A stretch of 5,495 bases of DNA from Candidatus Cloacimonadota bacterium (GTDB lineage Bacteria; Cloacimonadota; Cloacimonadia; Cloacimonadales; JAOZMQ01), in assembly GCA_029934195.1 (NCBI GenBank), contig JAOZMQ010000228.1:1-5495 (forward strand), read 5' to 3'. The stretch's first letter is position 1. Each line of letters begins with the position of its first letter. The position numbers and the translations under genes are program-made. The notes under the pieces are model-generated. The model searched no databases. It had not been told where the DNA came from and saw only the letters and a list, made by a program, of their open reading frames with translations. This document shows positions 1 to 5,495 of the stretch, one piece after another.

Positions 1-150
1 TTTCGTTCAGATACTAAGTAGCAATTAGATTTAATAAATTTTCTTCTTTACAATATTTATTGAGTTAGATTTTTAGAAAAATGCAGAAATATTTACCGAA
101 CGAACATTTTTGAGTTTTGGTGTAAAATAAGATAAAAGGTAGTATTAAAT
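1..150. other. Leader/intergenic region upstream of tmk
   Basis: No open reading frame of useful length crosses this stretch on either strand. The three plus frames entering from the left edge close within the first 30 bases, so at most a few codons of an upstream gene could be present. I looked for sigma70-type promoter pairs. TTTACA at 47-52 resembles a -35 box and TAAAAT at 123-128 resembles a -10 box, but neither has a partner at a sensible spacing, so no promoter is called. A weak Shine-Dalgarno-like AAAGG lies at 135-139, 11 bases before the tmk ATG. A short motif, cgaacgaa, occurs at 97-104, and its seven-base inverted form ttcgttc is at 2-8. Confidence 0.5.
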
Positions 151-780
151 ATGAGCGGAATTTTTATAACTTTTGAAGGAATAGAGGGATGTGGAAAATC
201 AACACAAGCAAATTTTCTAAAGCAATATTTTGAAAAAAATCAAAAAAATGTTTTTCTGACCCGCGAGCCGGGAGGACCGAAAATATCCGAAAAGATTAGA
301 GCAATTCTTCTTGATAAAGAAAATGCTGAAATGGTACCGGAAACAGAGTTACTTTTATATATGGCAAGTAGATCTCAACATACAGCTGAATGGATTATCC
401 CATTGTTGAAATCTGATACAATTGTCATTTCTGATAGATATTTTGATTCAACAATTGCTTATCAAGGAGCTGCGAGATCTTTGGATCTTAATTTTATCAA
501 AAGTTTAACAAAGTTTGCGACTTACAATACAAAACCGGATGTTACATTTTTAATTGATTTAGAGCCTGTAATTGGGTTGGGGAGAATTTCTTCTAAAGAT
601 GCAGATAGGATTGAAAAAGAATCTTTACTTTTCCATACAAAAGTAAGAAATGGGTTTTTAGATGTTGCAAAAAAAGAAAAAAAGCGTTATAAAATAATTG
701 ATGGAACAAAATCCATTGAGGAAATTCATGAAATCATTTTAGAAAATGTAAATAAAATAATAAAGGAAAGAAAAAATTAA
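151..780 (+). CDS. tmk: Thymidylate kinase (dTMP kinase)
   Basis: Phosphorylates dTMP to dTDP with ATP, the last dedicated step towards dTTP, in the cytoplasm. The 209-residue length is normal for the family. Seen in the sequence: the Walker A P-loop GIEGCGKST (residues 10-18), the TREPGG motif (37-42), the DRY motif (95-97) followed by the thymidine-pocket segment AYQG (103-106), and the LID segment with Arg145 and DRIE (152-155). The P-loop has no arginine while the LID does, which is the bacterial type II (E. coli-like) arrangement. The residue after TREPGG is Pro43, where many homologues have Thr; this looks like lineage variation. The ATG at 151 places the P-loop at the usual distance from the N-terminus and has AAAGG 11 bases upstream. 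It is the first gene of the plus-strand cluster, and its stop overlaps the next start by one base. Identification is secure from motifs alone. Confidence 0.96.
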   Translation: MSGIFITFEGIEGCGKSTQANFLKQYFEKNQKNVFLTREPGGPKISEKIRAILLDKENAEMVPETELLLYMASRSQHTAEWIIPLLKSDTIVISDRYFDSTIAYQGAARSLDLNFIKSLTKFATYNTKPDVTFLIDLEPVIGLGRISSKDADRIEKESLLFHTKVRNGFLDVAKKEKKRYKIIDGTKSIEEIHEIILENVNKIIKERKN

Positions 781-2984
781 TGAAAAAGCTATTCAAAATA
801 TTATTAACTACCACTTTTTTTTTGGTAGTTGCTCAAGTTATTGCTGTCGAAGTTACACCAAAACAAAAAATTACAGGTAATGAAATTAACCGTTATATCC
901 AAAATATTCATTATGATCCAATTGCTGTTAATGATACATTGTCATTAAGAATCTTTAAAACCTTTATTAAAAAGATTGATAACAGGAAAAGATTTTTTCT
1001 TCAAACCGATATTGATTATCTAAACAAATATGAATTCCAAATTGATGATTTGATAAATTCAGGGGATGAAGATGCAAAATACAGTTTTTATTCAAGTACT
1101 ATTGATATTTATAGAGAAAGATTAGGACAAATTGAAAAACTATATGCGGAAATGCTTGATCAACCTTTCAACTATTTTATTGAAGAAGAAATTGAGACAA
1201 ATATTGATAGTCTCACATATGCAAAAGATTTTAATGAATTAAAAGAGATATGGCGTAAATATTTAAAATATCAGACAATTAGCAAATATTTCGATTTGGT
1301 AGAAATGAAAAGTAAAGAAGCTAAAAAGAAAGAGAAAGAAGTTGTAGAAGGTCAAAAACCGAATGATATTGGAATTGATAAAACCAATATTAAAGAGGAT
1401 GATGAAATTGATCTTTCTGTTAAATTTCTACAAAATGGAAAAATGATTTCGGAAATCGAAAAAGAAGCTCGTGAAAAAGTAAAAAAATCTACTAAAAGAT
1501 TGTTTAAAAGATTAATTGAACAAAAAGATGATGATATGTTTACAATTTATATTAATGCAATTTTGAGCTGTTATGATCCACACACAACTTATATGCCTCC
1601 AGCTGAAAAAGAAGATTTTGATATTAGTATGACAGGAAAACTTCAAGGAATTGGAGCAACTTTGTCTGAAGAAGACGGTTATATTAAAATTGTCAGTATT
1701 GTACATGGCAGTCCTTCTTGGAGAGGTAAAGAATTGGAAGTTGAAGATTTAATATTGAAAGTAGCTCAAGGAGATAATGAACCGGAAGACATTCAAGATA
1801 TGCCTTTGAAAGATGCTGTAAAACTAATTCGAGGAAAAAAAGGAACCGAAGTTAGATTAACAATAAAAAAACCAAGTGGAGATATAAAAGTAATTTCAAT
1901 TATTAGAGATATTATTGTAATTGAGGAAACTTATGCAAAATATGCTGTGATAAACAATTTGCGATTAGGAGAAAAATTTGGGTATATTTTCCTTCCAAAA
2001 TTCTATAGAGATTTTAGTGACAAATCATCTCGGAATGCAACCGATGATGTCAAAGATGCTCTTATCAAAATTCAAAAATATAACGTAAATGGAGTTATTT
2101 TAGATTTGAGAAATAATGGTGGAGGTTCTTTAAATGATGCTATTAAAATCGGCGGTTTATTTATTGAAGATGGTCCAATTGTTCAAGTAAATAATAAAAT
2201 CCGCAAAACTATTTATAATGATAACGATTTTAATCAGATCATGTATTCTGGTCCTTTAGTTATCTTGATAAATCAATTAAGTGCTTCTGCTTCAGAGATT
2301 GTAGCAGCTGCTTTACAAGATTATAATCGAGCAATAATTGTAGGATCTACTCAATCTTTTGGAAAAGGAACGGTTCAAAATATCGTCTCACTTGATAGAT
2401 TCCTTGACAGAAGATTATCTTTTGCAAAACCTCTTGGTTCATTGAAAGTAACCATTCAGAAATTCTATAGAGTAAATGGTGGTACAACCCAATATAATGG
2501 AGTAAAATCTGATATTGTTTTACCCGGAATGTTAGATTATATTGATATTGGAGAAAAAGAATATGATTATTCTTTATCTGGAGATTCTTTAGATCCATTG
2601 GAATATTCTAAATTTGATGATGATATTTCTCTTCAAAATAGAATTGCTTTTGAAAGCCACAATAGAGTTAATAAAAATGAATATTTTACTTTGATGACTA
2701 ATCGTAATAAAAGATTAAGATCTGAACGAAAGAAAAGCGGATATAATTTGAATATCAATAAAATGATAAATAGAAAACAGGATTCAAAAAAAGAAGCCAA
2801 AATTTTTAAAGAAGATCAGGTTGAGCACGATTATACAGAAATAATTATTTCCAGCGATGATTATAAACAAAATTCAGAAGAAGAGAAAGAAAAAGAAGCC
2901 TATGATGATTGGATAAGTGGATTGAAGAAGGATGTTTATATAGATGAAGCAATGTCAATTATTAATGACGAAATTTCAAAATAA
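780..2984 (+). CDS. Prc/Tsp-like carboxy-terminal processing protease (S41 family)
   Basis: A predicted exported serine protease of the tail-specific (Prc/Tsp) type, which in studied Gram-negatives trims or degrades periplasmic proteins from the C-terminus. Residues 1-22 form a signal peptide (KK, hydrophobic core, V-I-A before the likely cut). Residues about 30-270 are the helical Prc N-terminal region, with a very charged linker at about 176-215. A DPHTTYM motif is at 266-272, a PDZ domain spans about 287-372 and the S41 core spans about 395-585. The core holds DLRNNGGG (442-449), SASASE (501-506) and FGKGTVQ (527-533). By alignment to Prc and CtpB, the catalytic residues are Ser503, Lys529 and Gln533. 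The Ser-Lys distance is 26, one more than the usual 25, because of an extra residue in the GSTQSFGKG loop. The C-terminal 140 residues are charged and coiled-coil-like, as in the Prc C-terminal domain. At 734 residues it is a little longer than E. coli Prc (682). The ATG overlaps the tmk stop (TAATG), with AAAGGA at 762-767, so translational coupling is likely. Substrate unknown. Confidence 0.9.
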   Translation: MKKLFKILLTTTFFLVVAQVIAVEVTPKQKITGNEINRYIQNIHYDPIAVNDTLSLRIFKTFIKKIDNRKRFFLQTDIDYLNKYEFQIDDLINSGDEDAKYSFYSSTIDIYRERLGQIEKLYAEMLDQPFNYFIEEEIETNIDSLTYAKDFNELKEIWRKYLKYQTISKYFDLVEMKSKEAKKKEKEVVEGQKPNDIGIDKTNIKEDDEIDLSVKFLQNGKMISEIEKEAREKVKKSTKRLFKRLIEQKDDDMFTIYINAILSCYDPHTTYMPPAEKEDFDISMTGKLQGIGATLSEEDGYIKIVSIVHGSPSWRGKELEVEDLILKVAQGDNEPEDIQDMPLKDAVKLIRGKKGTEVRLTIKKPSGDIKVISIIRDIIVIEETYAKYAVINNLRLGEKFGYIFLPKFYRDFSDKSSRNATDDVKDALIKIQKYNVNGVILDLRNNGGGSLNDAIKIGGLFIEDGPIVQVNNKIRKTIYNDNDFNQIMYSGPLVILINQLSASASEIVAAALQDYNRAIIVGSTQSFGKGTVQNIVSLDRFLDRRLSFAKPLGSLKVTIQKFYRVNGGTTQYNGVKSDIVLPGMLDYIDIGEKEYDYSLSGDSLDPLEYSKFDDDISLQNRIAFESHNRVNKNEYFTLMTNRNKRLRSERKKSGYNLNINKMINRKQDSKKEAKIFKEDQVEHDYTEIIISSDDYKQNSEEEKEKEAYDDWISGLKKDVYIDEAMSIINDEISK

Positions 2985-3014
2985 TTAATGAGAATCAGAT
3001 TCAATATTTATATC

Positions 3015-3020
3015 AAAGGA
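3015..3020 (+). promoter_or_regulatory. Shine-Dalgarno site of the second S41 protease
   Basis: AAAGGA sits seven bases before the ATG at 3028, the best-spaced ribosome-binding site in the window. It decides the start. An earlier ATG at 2988 lies in another frame and closes after 20 codons. The chosen start also leaves a positively charged N-terminus immediately before the hydrophobic export segment. Confidence 0.75.
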
Positions 3021-3027
3021 TTAATAT

Positions 3028-4656
3028 ATGAGAATATCAAAATTTTATAAAAGAATAATCGGAATTATCATTTTTGTATGGTTAATTGCCGGTGTATCAA
3101 TAATATCAATGACAAATGCTGTCGCCATTGAGGAAATGGAAAAAGATAATATTTATTCCCAAATGAGACTTTTTAGTGAAGTGTATTCAAGATTAATGGA
3201 ATTCTATGTTACAGAAATTCCACCGGATACTCTTATTGATGCTGCAATTGAGGCAATGATAGAAAAATTAGACCCACATACAATCTATTTTGATGAAGAA
3301 GAATTTAGAGAATTTCAATCCGATACGAAAGGTGAATTTAGCGGATTAGGAATTTCTATTAGTAAAAGAGACGGTTATATTACAGTTGTTTCACCAATTG
3401 AAGGAACTCCGGCTTATAGAATGGGAATTCTTGCCGGCGATAGAATAGTTGAAGTAAACGGAGAGGATATTAAAGGAATCTCAACAAATGAATCCATAAA
3501 AAAAATGAGAGGAAAACGAGGGACATCGGTTTTAATTACTATTGAACGACCGGGAGTTACCGATTTATTAGATTTTAATATTGTAAGAGATATTATCAAA
3601 GTAAAGAGTATTCCTTATGCTTTCAAATTTGATAATGGTGTCGGTTATATTAGAATTAGACAATTTAACGAAACAACAACTTCGGAATTAGTAGAAGCCA
3701 TTGATAAATTGGAAAAAGAAAATATTACTGGTTTGATTGTTGATTTACGCTTTAATCCGGGAGGATTGCTGTCGGAAGCTGTGAGCACGGTTAATGAATT
3801 TATTGGTAAAAAGAAATTAGTTGTTTTTACTCAAGGTAGATTTGATAGGTCAAATGCTGAGTATCAGACGAAGAATGATAGCGAGCCTCCAAATTATCCT
3901 GTTGTTTGTCTAATAAATGAAGCGTCAGCAAGTGCTGCTGAAATTTTTGCAGGTTCTTTGCAAGATTGGGATAAAGGATTAATAGTTGGAAAAACATCTT
4001 TCGGTAAAGGTTCTGTTCAACAATTACTTCCTGTTTCCAAAGGTGGAATCAAAGTAACAACTGCAAAATATTATATCAAATCCGGAAGATGTATCAATAA
4101 AGATATTAATGATAAACTTCTTCGAGGTATAGAAGTTTCTGATGAAGAAAAAGAGAAAATTGATGAAGAAAATCATATAAAGAAATTTTTTACACAAAAT
4201 GGAAGAGAAGTTTATGGTGGCGGTGGAATTGTTCCGGATATTGAATTTGAAAATGCTCCTTTAACGGAATTAGGGGTTAAACTTAAGCAAAAAAATGCTT
4301 TCTTCAATTTCTCAGTAGAGTATTATTCTAAGTATGAAAATGAAATTGATGAGGATTTTAAAGTAGATGATAATATCAGAGCTGCTTTTTTTGAGTATTT
4401 AGATAATGATAGTCTTTCATATTCAAAAACATCTCTTGACAGCATTCTTCCTTGGATTGATATAAATTTAGAAAGCAATATAATCGGTAAAAAGTTTGGT
4501 GAAATACCCAGTTACAAAATTGCATTAAAAATAGATGCTCAACTACAGTCAACAATAGAATTGTTTGATAAATTTTCATCATTAACAGAAATGTTTAGTT
4601 ATGCAGAGTCATTAAAAAAGGAGAATTTAACTAAAAATGAAAAACATACCAACTGA
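3028..4656 (+). CDS. CtpA-like carboxy-terminal processing protease (S41 family)
   Basis: A second predicted extracytoplasmic Ser/Lys protease, of the shorter CtpA/CtpB type. The N-terminus (MRISKFYKR, then a hydrophobic stretch at about 10-28) is a signal peptide or membrane anchor. A possible cleavage site lies after A31 or A33. A DPHTIYFD motif is at 82-89 and a PDZ domain spans about 102-176, with GxGI at its start and AGDRIVEVNG at 136-145. The S41 core runs from about 205 to 410. It contains DLRFNPGG (239-246), NEASASAAEI (297-306), SFGKGSVQ (324-331) and the family's closing motif YGGGGIVPD (396-404). The inferred catalytic residues are Ser302, Lys327 and Gln331, with the canonical 25-residue Ser-Lys spacing. 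A charged insert (about 370-390) precedes the closing motif, and a tail of about 130 residues follows it. The 542-residue length is typical for Bacteroidota-like CtpA proteins. The 43-base gap from the Prc-like gene and the 20-base overlap with the next gene support co-transcription. The physiological substrate cannot be read from the sequence. Confidence 0.93.
   Translation: MRISKFYKRIIGIIIFVWLIAGVSIISMTNAVAIEEMEKDNIYSQMRLFSEVYSRLMEFYVTEIPPDTLIDAAIEAMIEKLDPHTIYFDEEEFREFQSDTKGEFSGLGISISKRDGYITVVSPIEGTPAYRMGILAGDRIVEVNGEDIKGISTNESIKKMRGKRGTSVLITIERPGVTDLLDFNIVRDIIKVKSIPYAFKFDNGVGYIRIRQFNETTTSELVEAIDKLEKENITGLIVDLRFNPGGLLSEAVSTVNEFIGKKKLVVFTQGRFDRSNAEYQTKNDSEPPNYPVVCLINEASASAAEIFAGSLQDWDKGLIVGKTSFGKGSVQQLLPVSKGGIKVTTAKYYIKSGRCINKDINDKLLRGIEVSDEEKEKIDEENHIKKFFTQNGREVYGGGGIVPDIEFENAPLTELGVKLKQKNAFFNFSVEYYSKYENEIDEDFKVDDNIRAAFFEYLDNDSLSYSKTSLDSILPWIDINLESNIIGKKFGEIPSYKIALKIDAQLQSTIELFDKFSSLTEMFSYAESLKKENLTKNEKHTN
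4618..4623 (+). promoter_or_regulatory. Shine-Dalgarno site of the response regulator, inside the protease gene
   Basis: AAGGAG lies within the last codons of the preceding protease gene, 13 bases before the ATG at 4637. The spacing is longer than ideal. It still favours this start over the in-frame ATG at 4664, which has no purine-rich site before it and would place Asp16 and Asp18 only a few residues from the N-terminus. Its position inside the upstream gene suggests translation coupled to that of the protease. Confidence 0.55.
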
Positions 4657-5278
4657 AAAAGAAATGGTAATTTTTACCGTTGATAATGATAAATACAATG
4701 TGATGTTAATAAAAGATCTTCTTCTCGAAGTGGGATTCAAAAACGTTCGAGGATATTATTCCGGAGAAGAAATATTAGAACACCTTGTCGATGAAGTTCC
4801 TGATTTAATTTTATCAGATATTATGATGCCGGAAATGAATGGGTATGATTTGTGTAAAATAATCAAATCAAATCAAAAGTGGAAGCATGTTCCTATAATA
4901 ATGATTACAGCTGCTTCTATGCATGGCTCTGAATCCTTAAAAAAGAGTTTTGATTATGGTGCGATGGATTTTTTAAGTAAGCCAATTAATGATATTGAAT
5001 TAATAGCCAGAGTAAAATCTGCACTCAATCAAGTTCGTCAAAGGAAAGAATTAGAAATAGCTTTGGAAGAAGTAAAAACTCTGAAAGGTCTTTTACCAAT
5101 TTGTTCTTATTGTAAAAAGATTAGAAATGATTCTGATTATTGGCAAGAAATTGAAACTTTTATTTCTGCACATTCAAAAGCAGAATTTAGCCACAGTGTC
5201 TGCCCTTCTTGTTATGAAAAATATGTTAAACCACAATTAGATGAACTTCGTGAACGGAAGAAAAATAAAAATAAATAA
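4637..5278 (+). CDS. Response regulator with a C-terminal four-cysteine (CxxC...CxxC) domain
   Basis: A two-component receiver protein of 213 residues, predicted cytoplasmic. The receiver domain covers about residues 10-130. The phosphoacceptor is Asp61 in LSDIMMPEMNG, the switch Thr is Thr91 (MITAAS) and the conserved Lys is Lys115 (SKP). The N-terminal acidic pair reads Asp16-Asn17, with Asp18 next, where most receivers have Asp-Asp or Asp-Glu. A charged heptad-like helix at about 126-150 leads into a Cys tail. The tail has LLPICSYCKKIRND (152-165, Cys156 and Cys159), a YWQEIETFI stretch (168-176), HSKAEFSH (179-186) and CPSC (189-192, Cys189 and Cys192). The protein then ends in a Lys/Arg-rich segment. 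From memory, this tail recurs at the ends of bacterial sensor and receiver proteins, but I know of no assigned function. Two CxxC pairs suggest metal, probably zinc, binding or redox chemistry; this is inference. There is no DNA-binding, GGDEF or HD-GYP output, and no histidine kinase in the window. The start overlaps the protease gene by 20 bases. Confidence 0.9.
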   Translation: MKNIPTEKEMVIFTVDNDKYNVMLIKDLLLEVGFKNVRGYYSGEEILEHLVDEVPDLILSDIMMPEMNGYDLCKIIKSNQKWKHVPIIMITAASMHGSESLKKSFDYGAMDFLSKPINDIELIARVKSALNQVRQRKELEIALEEVKTLKGLLPICSYCKKIRNDSDYWQEIETFISAHSKAEFSHSVCPSCYEKYVKPQLDELRERKKNKNK

Positions 5279-5284
5279 GTTCTT

Positions 5285-5314
5285 GTTTTTTTGAAGCAGA
5301 GTTGTTAAAAAAAC
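5285..5314. repeat. A/T inverted repeat just after the response regulator
   Basis: The eight-base arm gttttttt (5285-5292) is perfectly complemented by aaaaaaac (5307-5314) around a 14-base loop. The stem is almost entirely A-T, and no T-tract follows it on the plus strand, so it is a weak transcription-stop candidate. It could be a chance product of homopolymer runs or could protect the 3' end of the transcript. Confidence 0.25.
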
Positions 5315-5342
5315 GGCAGTTAATTTTGAACAAGATTTCGAG

Positions 5343-5495
5343 TTAATTTGAGATTCTCGAACGAATTTCAATTATTTTTTTTAGTACTCTATGAGCTTTT
5401 ATTTGTGGATGAGCAGATAAAAGCTTTTTGATCTCGTTTAAAGCAATGTCAGAACTCCTGATCTCATAGTTTTCTTTTTTCGCTAATTTTGTAAA
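5343..5495 (-). CDS. C-terminal end of an unidentified protein (cut by the right edge)
   Basis: Reading the minus strand from the right edge gives 50 uninterrupted codons ending in TAA at 5343-5345. The start lies outside the window. The fragment begins FTKLAKKENYEIR and ends EIRSRISN. It is rich in Lys, Arg, Ile and Leu, has no glycine and one proline, and looks helical and basic. It has no motif I recognise. In random DNA of about 30% G+C roughly 8% of codons would be stops, so a 50-codon open frame is expected by chance about 1-2% of the time per frame. The other two minus frames close within 10 codons of the edge. This makes a real gene likely but not certain. If real, it converges on the plus-strand cluster with a 64-base gap between stops. 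The plus-strand terminator overlaps its last codons. Confidence 0.6.
   Translation of the reverse strand, partial: FTKLAKKENYEIRSSDIALNEIKKLLSAHPQIKAHRVLKKIIEIRSRISN
5348..5382 (+). terminator. Probable intrinsic terminator of the tmk-protease-regulator cluster
   Basis: The left arm ttgagattc (5348-5356) pairs with gaatttcaa (5363-5371) in a nine-base stem containing one G-U wobble, around the six-base loop tcgaac. The T-tract ttatttttttt (5372-5382) follows at once. The wobble becomes an A-C mismatch when read from the minus strand, and no T-tract follows on that side, so the element is oriented for plus-strand transcription. It begins 69 bases after the response-regulator stop. The stem is AT-rich and therefore only moderately stable, and it lies inside the end of the opposing reading frame. 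Confidence 0.6.

Noticed and set aside
1..27. C-terminal end of an upstream plus-strand gene
   Set aside because: The three plus frames close within 27 bases of the edge. This is too little sequence to distinguish a gene end from chance.
47..128. Promoter boxes TTTACA (47-52) and TAAAAT (123-128) upstream of tmk
   Set aside because: Neither has a partner hexamer at 16-18 bases. In DNA this AT-rich such matches arise often by chance, so no promoter is claimed.
1512..1706. Minus-strand open frame of 64 codons
   Set aside because: It lies wholly inside the Prc-like protease, antisense to its N-terminal/PDZ coding region. It has no ribosome-binding site or recognisable motif, so it is a shadow of the real gene.
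2347..2598. Minus-strand open frame of 83 codons
   Set aside because: It is antisense to the catalytic S41 core of the first protease, with an unlikely composition and no start signal. It is a shadow frame.
2988..3050. Possible 20-codon leader peptide between the two protease genes
   Set aside because: It has an ATG and a short frame but no Shine-Dalgarno site, and it overlaps the better-supported start at 3028 in another frame. Nothing in its composition suggests attenuation.
3414..3599. Minus-strand open frame of 61 codons
   Set aside because: It is antisense to the PDZ domain of the second protease and has no independent support.
4376..4582. Minus-strand open frame of 68 codons
   Set aside because: It is antisense to the C-terminal tail of the second protease. 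The Cys/Leu/Tyr-rich product is typical of a shadow frame.
5307..5342. Terminator for the minus-strand gene using the T-run opposite 5307-5313
   Set aside because: Reading the minus strand, a run of seven T follows the stop, but no convincing stem lies directly before it.

Overview
This is an AT-rich window (roughly 30% G+C by eye). It carries a four-gene plus-strand cluster that encodes thymidylate kinase, two exported S41-family proteases and a response regulator. The 3' end of a gene on the opposite strand is cut by the right edge. An outer-membrane-bearing (Gram-negative-type) bacterium is suggested by the large Prc/Tsp-type periplasmic protease with an N-terminal signal peptide. The AT-rich, Lys/Ile/Asn-rich proteins and the tail on the response regulator would suit an uncultured or anaerobic lineage, for example in the FCB group (Cloacimonadota- or Delongbacteria-like). 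The sequence does not prove a phylum, and this placement is low-confidence inference.

Layout: 1-150 is a leader or intergenic stretch with no convincing promoter or upstream gene. Position 151-780 is tmk. Position 780-2984 is a Prc/Tsp-like protease whose start overlaps the tmk stop by one base (TAATG). After a 43-base gap with a good Shine-Dalgarno site, 3028-4656 is a shorter CtpA-like protease. Position 4637-5278 is a response regulator that overlaps the protease end by 20 bases. A plausible intrinsic terminator lies at about 5348-5382. It sits inside the last codons of a minus-strand reading frame (5343-5495) that continues beyond the window, so the two transcription units appear to converge.

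How the parts fit: one base of overlap, a short gap and a 20-base overlap, all on one strand and closed by one terminator, point to a single transcription unit. The two proteases differ in type and are probably not redundant. The first is a long Prc-like enzyme and the second a short CtpA-like enzyme, and both keep the Ser-Lys(-Gln) catalytic residues. Both would act outside the cytoplasm on protein C-termini or envelope substrates. The kinase works in cytoplasmic dTTP synthesis and has no obvious mechanistic link to them.

The least explained element is the response regulator. After its receiver domain it carries a short coiled coil and a conserved-looking four-cysteine tail (CxxCKKIR ... CPSC) in place of a DNA-binding or enzymatic output. 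No mobile element, CRISPR array, tRNA or rRNA was seen. Apart from that regulator the window looks like ordinary core genome.
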